Source of the DNA: Monodelphis domestica
Taxonomy: Eukaryota > Chordata > Mammalia > Didelphimorphia > Didelphidae
Direction: 5' to 3'
DNA: 64,000 nucleotides
Assembly: GCF_027887165.1 (NCBI RefSeq)
Contig: NC_077229.1
Location: 346,313,380-346,377,379, forward strand
The notes under the pieces were generated by a model, which was not told where the DNA came from, did not search any database, and saw nothing but the letters and a program-made list of their open reading frames with translations. Of the stretch, positions 48,101 to 63,100 are shown piece by piece. A program made the position numbers and the translations under genes. Numbering within the stretch: the first letter of the stretch is position 1; every line of letters begins with the position of its first letter.

Positions 48101-51100
48101 TGCTTGCTAATATTACATAATATGTCTCCAACAGTGGATTTATCCCTTCCTTCTTTTTGCTTTGCACATACCTAAAAAAGCCTTTCTAGACTTTATCCTT
48201 CCTGATATTATTAGTTCTATGTCTCCCTTTTCATTCTGAACACATGTGCTCCTCATCCTCACCCTTCAATCTTCTGCACATCCTTTTAAAATCTGAGTTT
48301 ACTGAAGACATGTCTTTAGATAGTTCTACTCAACCTCCCGTCTCCCCTTTATTGGGACCATTTGCAATAATACGCCTGGAATTACATCTTTTGAGTCTTT
48401 TCATGTTCTTTAGGCACTTTTCCTTATCATTCCCTGAACATAATGAAATAAGTTTTTCTGGCCTAAGCACCCATTCATCTTCCTATATGCTTCAATCCCA
48501 TCTTTGGCTATTTCCAGGTTCCCATCCTCTATCTATCAACTGCTTCTAGATGGCAGTAAATCTAGATAAACATTTCTCCTCATTATTTCCTCTACCCGAG
48601 AGATGAAATTATCAGCAAGTAAAAACTCATCAGACATTATTATTATTATTGTTGTTCTTTAGCACACCTAGCTCATCATCAGATGTCTGGATGATTGCTG
48701 TTTTCCATTACCAAAAATATATTTTTGTCTCTGGGTCAGGTCTATAATCTTCATTAGGAAATGGCATGTCTTATCTTGGGTAAACCAACGTCACTAGTAC
48801 AGGATGAGGGAGGGGTAGCTAAATAGCAGTTTGTCTGAAAAAGATATGGAGGTTTACCAGCCTATAAGCTCAATGATGTGGTAAAAAAAAAAAATCTGAT
48901 TTTCTTAGGCCATGCAGACAAGCAGTATTTAAAGAGAGGTTATAATTCCATGATACTTTGCCCCAGTCAGACTACATCTGAAGAACCCTGTTCAGTTTTA
49001 AGTGCCACATTTTAGAAAGGTCATTAGTAATCTGGAGAGTGTTCAGGTAAGGGCAATAAGAATGCTGAAAAATCTTTAGATCATGTTACATGAGATCTGA
49101 AGCAGCTCTGGATGGTCAGCCAGAAGAGAGGAATTAAGGGGCACAAATACTAGCTGCCTTTAAGCATTTAAAAGACTATTTTGAGGAAAAGGGATTATAT
49201 TTATTTCATTCTAAAGGGCAGAGCAAGGAGCAATAGATAATAGAGAAGCAGATTTCAGCTCATTATCAGGAGAAACTTCCTAGCAGTTAAGAGCTATTCA
49301 AAAGTAGAAGTAGAGGTCTTCAAAGCCTGGATGATCTTTCATCAGGGAAATTGTATAGGGGAGGAGATTCTTGATCAGATATAGTTAGACTAGATCATTG
49401 CTGAGGTTTTATGATTCTAAAAGCATCATGTGTAGGCAGGGAAACAACAATTAAAGTTTATATGAGGCTTTATAAGGTTTGCAAAGTCCTATAAATACAT
49501 TATATTACTTTATCTTCACAATAACCAGGGGAAGCCTAGTACACTCTCATTTTCCCTCCTCTTTTATCCTGATTCAAAAGTTCTGCTATCTTCTCAGATA
49601 TATCTTCTCAGTTTCTGACTTTCATCTCACATATATACTTTATATATACTACATAAACCTACTATAATAGCAGTTGGCACACACCTATTTGAGCTATTTC
49701 CTTTGAAAATATGCTTTTTAATGGTATTATGCTTTTGTATTCTACTACTAGACTTTTAGCTCACTTTGTATATTTGTCATATGCTATACTTTGGCTTACT
49801 GATATACAAAGACCATAATTATTGTTTCTACTTGCCTACTTTGTTATTTTCTCCTAAAAATTACTTGGTGCCTACTTCACTGCCATTCTTCCTCTGTCAC
49901 ATCTATTGTCCTTCACAACAGGGGCAAATTTAGCAGTTTTATACATACATAAGCATTTCCCCCTCAAGTTGCAATTTAAAGTTTTCTTATTCAAATTTGA
50001 TGATTCTCCTTGCTCCTTTCCAAACTTGCCCTTTAAGACAAAATCCATCTCTTGCAAGCTTTCCATTGTTTCTTTTTTCTCTACCTTCTTCCCTCTCCTT
50101 CCTGTTATGATTAAAATTCTCTGGAGATTACATATGAATTTATAATTATTAATTAAATAATGAAAAGTGGGTTGGAGAAAGAAAAGACACACAGCCACAT
50201 GGCTGGTCTCACACCTACTTCCTAGCTAACCCGGGCTCACTGCACATCTTGTACCTCTGTTGACTCCTATTTCCTGACCAGAACATGTATAAGCTTCTCT
50301 GATTCAAAACTCATCCCCGCTGTGACATCACTTTTGGCTGAACAGAATTGACCTCAGTCTGGGTCAGAGGCCAGTCTTCTGGATTCCAGTGAGGCAAATG
50401 GCAAGCATCTAAGATCCAAGATGCCAAAGAGCTGAGGCTTCTGGTGACCTCTCAGAGTGCACATGTGTCCTTCTTATATAGGTAAGCTTCAGGCCTTTTT
50501 CTTTATCCATTCAAAGGGTGGGGATAAAACTGAATTGGATTTTCAAATTCAAAATGAAACTTTCATTTTAACACCCTGAAACTGATCCTAGTGTACCAAG
50601 AAAAGGGGTGCAAACTGGTGCTCAATTCTCACATTCCTCATCTTCTTCCTTCAAAGAAATACCACAGCAAGCAAAGAGCAAGCAAAGAGACTACTAGACA
50701 GGTCAGGGCTTCATGAGGAATACATACAATATGGATGTCTAGGTATTTACTTGGAAAATACCAGGATTAGAACAATATACTTCATTCTTCAATAACGGCT
50801 TCTATATTGGATGAGGTTTTAGACAACAAGCTGAAGATCAATTTCTGTTTCTCCTCGAGTACCCTCAATCTCTTCTCACTTTTTTGTTCAAATATGTATA
50901 TTTGCATAAGGTAGATAGTTCTCAAAACTGGAGATCAAGACATGCCCATCCATTTTAACACAGAGAATGTCTAGGCACTCAAAAGATATTACATATGAAA
51001 CTTGAAGTGGACAGACTAATACAAAAAGGAATGAGTGGAAAATAACTAAGTTTTAAAACATTAGATTCTAAACCATATTATTTTTTATGTAATTAAAAGA

Positions 51101-54100
51101 GAAATAATCCAATATCTTTCCCAGTTAGAAAGACAACAAAAAAAATGGGTTAAAACATATAACAAGGATACAACAACAGGAAAGTGCACTGTAGGCTTCA
51201 AATAGATGAGTAGCAATATCTAGTCTTTTGGAATCCACAGTTTGTAGGTTGTTGACCAAAGCCAACTTGTGCAAATGTGGTATTACAACTGAAAAAGAAA
51301 GATTGAAAATGTTAGATTTTTCCTAATAAAACTTATCTGTTTATAACTAGTAGTTTTCTGATGATCTGCATCTTGGTATACTATTAAAGTCTTACTTATG
51401 GTCTACTAGACAGAATAGTGGACTGATTTAGCCTTTAGTCTAAGAACCTTTTTCAAACAACCATGTTAATCTGTGTGTGTACAAAGATATGCACAATACA
51501 TATATAAAACTTTGTCTTAATAGTCTCATTTGCAAAATGGAAGCAGAAATTGGCTTTGGTGGCACGTTACAAAAATAATATGAAGAAATGAGAAAATACC
51601 TAATAAAGCATCTTATGGGTAGTAAGAATGATATGATTTCAAAAGACAAAATATCACTACCGTATTTAATAAAGATTGCACTCATTTCCCTTCACTGCAT
51701 TTGGTTTTCTCAGTCTGTCCAGTCAATGAAAAAATCTTTAAGGATAGTACCTCATAACCCAAACAGTACTACCGGGAAGCATAGCTCAGCACATAGAGCT
51801 GGCTTCAAAGCCATTCAAAGCCTAGGTTCAAGTCCTGCATCTGACTCATACTAGCTAAGTGTTCCATAACAAGGCATCTTGTTTGACCATCTCAGGGTTT
51901 GAGGAAGTTCTCTAAGACCTGGTTGCAGAAAAGTTGTTGATCCCTTTGGGCATAATTCCAAATAATGGGTGAAGGTAGCTTCCTTTTTTGAGAATTTCCC
52001 TATGCCCCTGAAATCATAGGTCTCTAAGCCATGCCAGGGCTATTAATACTAAAAAGAAAATTGATGATAATAGTAGTTATTTAATAAGTGCTTTTAAATT
52101 GGTTGGTAAGTTGAGTTCCCATCCACATGCCATGCCATGAACCATTATCTTACAGCCATACCAAGTAGAGTACCAAATACAATGCCATTCACTTGCTGGA
52201 CATTTAATATTGAGCAACTACAAATTATAAAGTCTCAGAGATATCAGTATTTCTTCCAGCTTTTGTAATTTGATTTATTTAGTAGTAATAATACTAATGA
52301 TAGCTAGCATTTATGTAGCACATTAAGGTTTGCAATGTGCTTTATATTCTATCCCATATCATCATCAAGACCAACCCTGTGGGACAGATGCTATTATTAA
52401 AAGGCTAAGAGGGTTAAATGACTTGCCCAGGGTCACAGAGTTGGTCCAATCTATCTACTGCCACCTGCTGGTCTCTATATAAGAACCTAATAGCGGAGCA
52501 CATCATGTGGCACACAGGACCACAGAGTCAGGAATATTCACATAGGTTTTGTTGTTCAGGGAATATTTTACATTAGGAGAGTATGGTGATTCCACTTACA
52601 CTCATCTCGAAACCTAGGTTCTGCATTAGGTCCTACTCTTCCAAACGTCTTTATGATCTCTATATGCAGAGAGTGTTGGTCTTGATACTGAGGGTCTTCC
52701 AGGAAAGAAGCCAGCTGCATTTTTACTCTTTCCAGTAACTTAAATTTGGACATATACACAAGGTTAGTAAAATCTTCACAAGTACATGCAGTTAACCAAA
52801 ATATAAAAAGAAAACACAAATTTAGACTGCATAGCAAGAGAGAACAGAGGCCAAACTTGTGCTGTAATTTATTCTGTTTGGTCTAGAAAAGATTTAAAAC
52901 GAACAAACATAAAAAATTCCAAACAATCCTATTGAGATGTCTTAACTGATTTCTGGCCAATAGAAATGTATAGTAATAAGGAAAAAAATCATTAACAGAA
53001 AAACATTTAAGGAGATGGAGGTAAGTTTCTATAATTTGGGATTTAAATTTCAAATGACATTGCAAATTATAGTTCAAATTACCCATTTATTCACTTTTTG
53101 AATTGATGACTCAACAGTGACTTATCTCTTACTCACATTTCCCTAAAATACTTTATTTTAGGATTTAAGAACATGTTGAAATTTTGGCAAGACTGCAAGC
53201 TCAGCAGAATATTGTGCTCAGCAGTGATTTACCCAAGTGGAAGCATAAGAAAAAATTTTTGACTCCAAAAGATATCTTATTTTTTATAAATTAACAAACA
53301 TTTGTTGACTATTAACTAAAAAAAAAAATCTCGAGTCGCAACAACTCCAGAATTTTAAAGAAAGATAGGTTAGCAAAAATCTAAAAGCATTTTTTTTTAA
53401 ACACTTACCTTCTGTCTTGGAATCAGTACTGTGTATTGGTTCTAAGGCAGAAGAGTTGTAAGGGTAGACAATGGGGGTCAAGTGACTTACCCAGGGTCAC
53501 ACAGCTGGGAAGTGTCTAAGGACAGATTTGAACCTAGGACCTCCCATCTCTAGGCCTGGCTCTCAAACCATTTAGATACCCAGCTGCCCCTTAAAGCACA
53601 TTTTCAGAGTAACACAAAAGAAATTCTGCTGTGACTCTTAGTTAACAAAAATTTGCCAGAACAACAACAATAATTATCATACCATCACCATTGTTAAGAA
53701 CATATGTTTTGGAATGAAAAAGGTTACATTTTTGGGAATGGATTGTGAAGTCTTAAATGGCTGTAACATTGAAATTATAAGGTAGTGAAATGAAAACATT
53801 TGTAGAAATAGAATTGCTTTATTTTAATCTCTGAAGAACCAGATACTAAAGCACATGAAGTAGTTACTATAATAAATGGAAAGCACCAGTTTCAGACTGG
53901 TTGTCCAATTTTTGGTACTTGAATCTCTTGTTAGAATTGTATATGCAGAGCTGGAAGAAGCCTCTAAGGCTTTCTAGTCCAGTATCTTCACATTACAGGG
54001 GAGGAAATGGAAACTGACCAAGGGCAAATAATTTTACTGAGGTTACAAAGGTACCAAATACCAGAAGAAGGATTTGAACCCAGGATCTGTAACTCCAGAA

Positions 54101-57100
54101 TTAGAGCACGTGGATCTACTTGCAAGAGCTTTTCTATGGATAAAGGCATGGCCTGCTATTTCACTGAGAATATATTTTAGTCAATTTAGCTCTAAATGTG
54201 GCAGTAGGAAAATAGGATTTCTCAGTGGCCTATGGTGTCTGACCCACTAATGTGCTCCTCTTTTCCTTGATCTTTCTACCTTTTCCTTCCTCTGATCACG
54301 TTCTCTCTTATCATGTTTCAAGAGAGGAAGAATGAAGCTATTTTGGCCACACCCTGGTATGGGTTTCTGGAAAGATGAGATGGATCACTTTATGGAGCAT
54401 TTGTTTTCTTTATAGTAGAAATATTCTCTATAGTGGAATCCATGTAATTTTAAAAAACAACTTGAACCTGAAAAAGTCAGGTAGTTTAGTATACTTAACA
54501 CAATAAAACTTTAAAAACAACCCGATTTTCTATTGTGTGGGTTTTTAAAAAAATTGTATTTTAATAGAAGGCACATCTACAATGTGAGAAAGGGTGGTCT
54601 ATATTCTTAATATCAATAATGAATTCTTTGTTCAAAACATCACACATTCAAACTTTCTTACACTTAAAACTTATAACTTTTTGTATACATTATGAAAATA
54701 TATTTGACAGGGAGAAAATGCTTTGGAATTTCCCAGAAACGGCTGTTGCACATTTTAAGAAGTAAAATCTCTAGTACTTGTCCTAGTGAGCAACTGTTAC
54801 AGAAATTATGCCATCTGTCCATTAATTGTGGAATGGCTAAACAAAATGTGGTATATGCTGGTAATGGAATACTATTGTGCAATTAGGAATAAGCAAGATG
54901 ATTTCAGAAAAAACTGGAAAGGCATGCATGAACTGATGCAGAATGAAATAAACAGAACTGGGATAACATTGTACATGGTGACAGCAATATTGTAAGATCA
55001 ACTGTGAAAAGTTTAATTACTCTCATACAATGATCCAGGACAATTCTGAAGGATTTATGACAAAGAATGCTATCCACCTCCAGAGAAAGAACTGTTGGAG
55101 TCAGAGGCAGATCAAAGCATGCTATCTTTAACATTGGCTTATTTCCTGTTTTGTTTTGGGGCTTTGGTTTTATATGAATATTCTCTTACAACAATGACCA
55201 ATATGGAAGTATGTTTTACATGAGAATACATGTATAACCCAGATCAAATTGCTTACCATGCCAAGAAGGAGGAGGGAAGGAGACAATTTGGATCTTCTAA
55301 TTTTGGAAAATTTATGTTGAAAATTGTTATTATGTGTAATTGGGAAAATAAAATATCATTAAAAAAAAAGAAATAAAGAAACATCACTTTGTGAGGTCAA
55401 GTAACACTGTTCAGTTTCATGATATTCCTACCTCTCTTTGAATAACTGTTTCCATAATGGTGCCAAAGGCAGGAATTGTGGCAATCCTGACAGAGCTATG
55501 GAATAAGAAAATAAGTAAGCGTAACTTTTCTTCAAGAAAACAATAAATGAAGCTTAAATGAAGCTAGAATATATGAAATATGGGCATAATTTAAATTGTA
55601 TTAGTCTCTAGCAATGACAAATAAAAAAATAAATAAAAGCAGACCAGGAAGAATGCTCAAAAAGACAGACAGGATAACTTAAGGTCGCAGTCTGTGAAAC
55701 TCACAATTCAGGATCACTGGACAAGGTAACAAGGGCCGGAGCAACCCGCTTGTCAACTAACGCTTCACTCATGCCTCGAAGAGTCAGCTGTAAACCAGTC
55801 AACATGCAATAAAAAATGGTTTGGTAAACTGGAATGAGAACTGGGTTAGCTGTGACTGAGGATGGGCAGGCAGACTCACTGGTCTTTCTTGTTTTAGTCA
55901 CCAACAATAGACATTAAAATGGTTACGGCTTTGGTTCATGCTACTATGCTTACTGGCAATGACCTGTTAGTGAGATTAGTGGAGCATCCCTTCTTAGCTT
56001 GGAGGAAATAGTCCATCAGCATTTATGGATATTTGAAATTGATTATCTACTTATACTTTTCAAATCTTTATAAATGATTCAGTGAACAGTCTCAAATTAA
56101 AAGGATAATTTAGGCCTACTAATGAATGAGTAAAATTTAAGCTGTATGCTCACTTTATAAGGGCATTTTAATTTTATCTTTAATCAGAATACATATAACT
56201 GAAAATACTTTACTTTAAGTTATAAGGAAATATATTGATGTAATTAAAAAAAAGCTGATGGTTATTTCTCAACAAACAAGTATTAAAAGGGACACTGAAT
56301 ATACAATTCAGGTAAGAAACTTACATTTCAGGATCACTGGAGAGAGTAATGAGAGCAGGAACAACCCTCTGAGCTACCAGAGTTTCATTCACCCCCTTCA
56401 CCAACAGCTGATTGGTCGGCGCAGGGGGATCAGGTGATGCACGAAAAGAGTGAGCACAGTACCATGGGAAGAAGAAAGGCACAACCAAGACAGAAGGAGA
56501 AAGGGAGAGAACACAAAAGCAAAACCAAAATTAGAAGCTAAGCATATATTGCTACACTAATGCTTAACAAAGGCAGAGGATGCTTGGGAGGAAGACAAAG
56601 CTTAAATGGCCTAGAAATCCACACAAGTAGAATCCATAATTAATTCAATGACAGTTTGTACTCTTGGGTCACATATCATCGTGTTGTTTAATTAAAAATG
56701 AATTGCAATGGAATTAATAAATTTAATGTTATTTTTAGGTTTTAATATGTTCCATTTAAATAGGAATCTGAGTTCAAAATTAATGTCCCAATTTTAAATC
56801 CAACATGAATGTGTTTTATTATGACTAATAAGGTACAAACTGAATTGTGCTATTACACTAAAATAGCTAGCAGTCTGCAGCTACCCAGAGGTAACTAAAA
56901 CTGCATATATGCTCAGGAACTATAGCAAGCACCCTTTAACTTCACTAAGCAAAGTATTGATAACTGACTTCTGGTAACTTTCTCTTGAGGCAAAATTCAG
57001 GGCTATTTGGTCTGTGATGTATATGAAAGGGCATAGCCCAAGCCAGTTTTTATTGGTTTCTATGGTTAAACTTTTATAATCAGATCTCAGATTTAGTAAT

Positions 57101-60100
57101 TCTTTAAATGTACTTATCATTTAAAAAAGTTAATAATATGATTATTATAAATTAATTTTCTTTCAATTCTGCCATCAATAGAAATAAAGTCTGGTTTTAC
57201 TGGAAGTTAAAAAGGATTGATATTTATTATTTAGTGAACCAGATAATTAGAGAATAGTCCAGTTAGTCATTTTTATGTCCAAGAGTGATTTTTATGAGTG
57301 AAATCCAGAAAACTGAACACTATCTTCTGTTTTTGCTTTCACTTTCACAAAATGGGAATTTAGGTTTAATGTTAAATATTAATCAGGGTATCTTCTGGTA
57401 GAAGAAGTAGACAGATCTTGATTATCTGCAGAATTTTTATAACTAAAATGTTATCATTTTGTGCATTTGTATTGGATGAAGATCCAATAAGTAGGTGAAG
57501 AAAGACAAATTTATGGTTCATTCTGCCCATATGAATATACTTGTGGATTTAGTGTTTGGTAAGTATTGGCATTCCAGTATAAGTATTATAGTTATAATTC
57601 AAACCAACTTGTTAAATTTCAATAACTTCATTTATTTTAATGGTCTAATCATCAAGATAGAATTTCTTAGCTATAATTAGTCTGCTTATTTAAAAGTATA
57701 ATCAAGAAGACCAACTAGCAATAAATGTCACTGACAGCTTATTCTGATTTGGAAAAAGCTTTGCAGCAATACATTATTATTATTAAACTTGTTTTAAAGT
57801 AAATATTCCTTGGCATTATGAAGTAATTTTTATAAAGGACCAAACAAACGAAAGTTTAGATAGCAGACAATGATTGCTAAGGTCTTCTATGTTTACTAAA
57901 GTCATTATTTATTGTATTAGACTGAATATAGGCCATATTATTCTCCCTCCAACCTTAGTACCTAATTTAGTTTATCTACAATTTCAGAGAAGCCTATCTA
58001 TGATGGTTATTATACAGGATTAGAAGACATTGAATTTAAGAGTTGGAAAGGACCTTAGAACTCATCTGGTCCAACTCCCTCATTTTACACATAATATAAA
58101 TCAAGCAATCAATCAAACATTTCTTAAATATCCTGTGCTAGGCCCTGGCAACCCAAGTACAAAAGGGGCTTACATTCTAAGGCAGTTGGGAACAAATACA
58201 TATATAAACATACATACAGATATATAATATATTTGAGTATATTATATATAGACATAAAATAAATATAAAAAGAACAAAAATGTATACAAAGTAGTTGAGT
58301 ATAAGATAGTTTTGGGAGGAAGGGCACCAGGAGTTGGGGAGATTAATAAAGACTTTTCCTGTAACTAATATTGCTTAAGCTGTGTCTTAAAGATTCTATA
58401 AAGTAGAGATAAGGAGGAATGAATCTAGGTAAGAGACACAGCTGAAGCAAAGGCATAAAGAAAGAAGGTAAAGTGTCTTGTTTGAGGAAGAGAGAGAAAG
58501 TCAGATTGGTTGGTTCTCATAGTACAGTAGTGAGAATAACATTCAAGACTGGAAAGATAAGCTGGAATTAGGCTGTGTAGGGCTGAAGCCCAGGGATTTT
58601 ACCAGATTCATATAAGGTCAGAGGTAGTAAAAGACAGCACTGAGATACCAAGTCCTCTAACTCCAAATTTGCTACTCTGTCTACTATAGTATGCTGCCTC
58701 CCCATAATTTCATAGTACGTTTTAATTTTATTCTTTCCAAAGAGATTTCATTTTAGCGAGTGACCCATATTCAGACCAACACTTGTTTGTACACAGTTGT
58801 TGTCTCCTCCATTAGATTGTGAGCTCCTCAAGATTAGCACTCACTGTCTTTTGCCTTTCTCTGTATCCACAAAACCTAGCACAGTGACTGGCACATAGTA
58901 GGCACTTAAAAAAATGTTTACTGACTGACAACATAGCATGTATAAATAAATATCCTCATTTGAAAAATGAGCAATTTGGATTTGTGCCCTTTATAGCTCT
59001 AAAACTGTTATATACATATCTGATTTACATGCTTATTACTGCATATTAGAAACTACTGCTATGGTGGTAAAGAAAAAGTAGAACAAATCATTCAGAAAAT
59101 CAGAAGTATTTCTTTTTTCCCCCATGAAATAATTTTTTACTGATTTTGATCATACAATAAAACTCATTTCATCAACTTTCTTTGCCTCTCCAAATAGCAT
59201 CTATATTCCATTCTTCCATTTAGCTATAATTTCTGTTTTTCTTTTGGATTTATTTATAGGAGAGATATAAAAATTTATTTTAATTTTTTAAAAGTCAAAG
59301 ATATTTTATTTTCCCAATTATATGTAATAATAATTTTCAACATGCATTTTTCAAAATTATAAGATCCAAACAGTCTCTTTCCATACCTTCCCTCCCCCTA
59401 CTCAGAGATGATAAACAATTTAAATCAGAAATATTTCAATCGACTTGTAAAACTATACTGACTGTTATCAAAATAAAATCCCAAGACAAGACTATTTAGG
59501 AAATTAAAGGTTTGTTCTTAATTCCTTAGATTCTTGTTATTAAGAGCTTTCTTAGGAATATTCTTCTGAATGTAAAAAAAAAAACCACAGTGATTAATCA
59601 TAAACCTCACTTATTCTAACAGAATACATCTGAAGTTCAAATGAAAGCATTGTGGATGAGAAAAAAATTTGCTTCTATCATTGAAATGAATTTGTACTGA
59701 AGGGAAAATGCTTATTATAGATGAATTTTTAAAATATTTAACCAATCCAGAAGCACTTAATGCCTACCATGTGTTATACACTGTGTTAGGTACTGGAACT
59801 AAATTTTTTACACACAGACCAAAGATTCCCAGTAGATCTAAGAGAGTAATAATAACTACAGCAATAGCTTAAGCATTAATACAGTTTTCAAATCAGCAGC
59901 AACAGCAGAGACAGACCCATATCAGACAAAAGCTAGGAAGAAGCTAGAAATGTATTCACATAAGGAAATTTTAGGGAGCATCCATAATTTTACTTATACA
60001 TACTTATTTTCATTAATTTAATCCAGAATATTGGCTCAATGAATGGAAATACTGCATCTTCTGAAGTGGTCACATGTATCTGAATTCATAGTATTGTAAG

Positions 60101-63100
60101 TTATAATTATGAAAAATATGGTAATTGGTTCCAGCCCAATAGAAACATATAGTACAAATTTGAATAATGTGACCACTTCACTTATTCACACTAATCAAGC
60201 ACTGGCTATATTCTAGGAAGGGAATAATTAAAAATATTGTCAAGTTTCTCTGAGGTTGGAGTAAGATACTATCCAAAAACTGCAAAGAGAAAAAAAGACT
60301 AAAGTGAGTAGATCTCTGAGAAAAACCGTAACATATGCATTATCATTAGATATTATTTAATAAAGTTATTATATAGGACTATAATGCTTTATATGTATTT
60401 TAAAGTAAAATTTATTTTTGCTTTTTTAAATTGTTCTTAAATATTTACAAAAGGAAATGACAAAAACTTCCAAAATTTTAATCTGCAATATTTTTCATAC
60501 TGTAGCATTAATTATTCATTACTAATTCACATTTTCTGGGGAAAAGAATGCACAATCTATTGAATTCTTCAGACATAGAGGAAACTTACTCTGAAAATAA
60601 AGCTAAAATCTTGGGTTTCTATTTGCCCTGAAGGAAAATAATTAATATTTGACATATATGCTTAGTTATTGAGCTTATACCTGATTAAGTCACTTCCTGC
60701 TTCCTTATAACTACAGATGACCTTTAGAAAAATACTAAAGGTCATACAGGATTATCATAAACCTAATTTATAATTTAGATTACTTTTATAATGAAGATTT
60801 CAGAAGGTATGAATTTTAAACTATTTCTACTGTATCTTTTCATATTAAACTCTGGAAAGTTATAATTAATATTGATAGAGGCATAAAAAAGCAATCAATT
60901 CAATTTAGCAATACCACTCTTATAAAGCTACTAAAAATATATCCTAGAGAACATGACAATAAATTGGGTTTTTGAAGATTATTACAAGTACTAACTAATA
61001 CATTTCACTTGACAATTTTTACAAGTAACTAATATTTAAGCATATTATATTTATATATTCATTCCCCTGCAATGCTATTAGGCAGCTGATAGGGCAGAAA
61101 AAGAGTGTAGACCTATGTTTTCTAAGAAGATTAACTAGTGTGGATTGTATGGTGATCCAGATGCACTTAAGGAAAAGGTATTTCTATTAGCTCAGTATAT
61201 GCACTGTTTTATTTTTTAAACCCTTGACTTCTCTCTTAGTATCAATTCTAAGACAGAAGAACAGCAAGGGCTAGGCAATCAGTTAAGTGACTCGCCCACT
61301 CGTCCATAGCCAGAAGTGTCTGAGTCCAGATGGGAATCCAGTTTCTTCCAGCTTCAGGCCTGGCACTCTATCCATGGGGCTATCTAGTAGTACATGCATT
61401 CTTTAAAATCATGGAAGCAACTAAAATTCATATTTTGAGATATTTTATAGGATGAGCTCCTTTTATTAATGATATTAGAAAACAGGAAAGCATATCCAGA
61501 AAGATTTAAAGTGAATACTGACATTACAAATAAAGTAGAAAAAGTAAAAGAAATTACCATAAAACATGTTTGGAGGAGGAAATAATTTGAAAAGTGCTAT
61601 GACAAGACCACTTCTATCTGCGAAAACTAAACAATGAAAATGCTGCTCCATCACACAGTACACAACTCAGTACTGTTATAATATATTCACATAAAATATG
61701 CCTTAAAATAACATACTCTTATTTAGAAATTCTTTTTACCCTTCTATTCCTTGTCCCTCCTCTCCTCCCACCCCACCCCTAAATGACAACTATAATAATC
61801 TAAGAAAACAGAAATCTTTGATTCACTTACCTCAAACATTCTAGCAGCAGTACATCTAACAAGTGCAGAAGTATGGACAACACCATACCATAAAACAGTC
61901 AGCAGCAACTCATGGTATGCTGGATTTGCTCTAGGGGAAAAATGTTAAAATTAGGAGCAGCTATGTCATAATTGCATATATAATAGTATCAGCTCATATT
62001 TATATAGTTCTTTGAGACTTGCAAAGTATTTTCCTTACAACTATGGGAGAAAGGTAGTACATATATTAACACTGCTTTATAAATGATGAAACTGAGGCTC
62101 AGATGGGAGATGTGATTTGCTTAAGGTCATAAGGCTAATAAGTAGAATATAAGTTCCTCAATGCAGGCAGGGACAGTTTTGTTTTTGTATGTGTAATGCC
62201 TAGCAATTGTCTTTCACATTTCTGGCTATAACAGAATCAGGTTCTGATCTGTGATTTCATCAGTATAGGGAACTCCCATTGTAGAAACTTCCCTCCTTCA
62301 GTATAGTTTGGCAACTCTTACAGATTGACACTATATAATCTTAGATCTTTGCCAAGGATATTGAGAAAAGTTTACAGACCTGCCCATGGTTACAGAGCTA
62401 GTCTGACTCAGAGGCAGGATTTGAAGCCATGACTTTCTGGCTAGGACTGACTCTCTATCCAATATATTGGGCTGTATTTCTTTATATTTCATTATGCCCC
62501 CAGGAATCTCATCATCAGGTGAGACTAAACAGCCCTGGTACACACACTTATCATTTACCATTGATCCTCTGATTGGGGAGCAAAACTAAAGAGTACCTCT
62601 CAAAATTCCCCCTGAAAGAGAGCTCTTTAGGTGAGCCATCTCTTTGTTTTTGCCCAGATGCTCTCTTTTGGGCTCAATCATGATTCCCACCTCCCACTCC
62701 CTATATCTCTATCCTTTCCCTAAACTCCTTCAACCTCTAGGTTTTCATATCCTTTTGTGTGTAGTCCTCCTCCATTGGATTGTAAGCACTTTGAAGGCAG
62801 GAATTGGCTTTTCTTTTCTTTTTGTATTTATATTCCCAGTCCTCAGCAAAGTGCTTGGTATATGTTTAATGTCTGACTTTCCATACAAATAAGCCTGGAT
62901 TTGTTCTCGAGGGTGAGCTTTTAGTTCTAAGAATCAAATATAGTTTTCTTGAAGTTTATATATTCTAGTGTATCTAACCCCTCAATGGAAAGATGTTTTA
63001 CAAAGCCCTGTTAGACATTTTATATATTCTTTTTAAAGAAACTACAAAAGCTATTGCTTTTACCCTAGTTCCACAAAAGAAGCCTTCAGACTGTCAAGAG

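Larger units (their letters stand above)
43337..51171 (-). other. RELCH: RELCH intron (7.8 kb), repeat-filled
   Basis: Intron between the exons at 51172-51288 and 43248-43336. It holds CR1-like, L2 and SINE copies listed separately. 49870-50600 contains a somewhat GC-richer piece (50180-50460) that I cannot assign. Confidence 0.9.
56408..61830 (-). other. RELCH: RELCH intron upstream of the alternative exon pair (5.4 kb)
   Basis: AT-rich intron with L2 fragments (58090-58560 minus, 58790-58930 plus), an inverted L1 3' end (59288-59410) and a SINE (61212-61390). 56420-58020 and 59430-61200 show no recognisable feature. Confidence 0.85.

Noticed and set aside
51766-51850. Possible tRNA gene (A- and B-box-like sequences)
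   Set aside because: The acceptor stem does not pair and a SINE tail follows, shared with another copy at 11870-12035.
52568-52837. 89-codon minus-strand frame starting [11 protein letters not shown] as a separate small protein
   Set aside because: It is the RELCH exon at 52600-52738 read through into intron sequence. The hydrophobic N-terminus is intronic.
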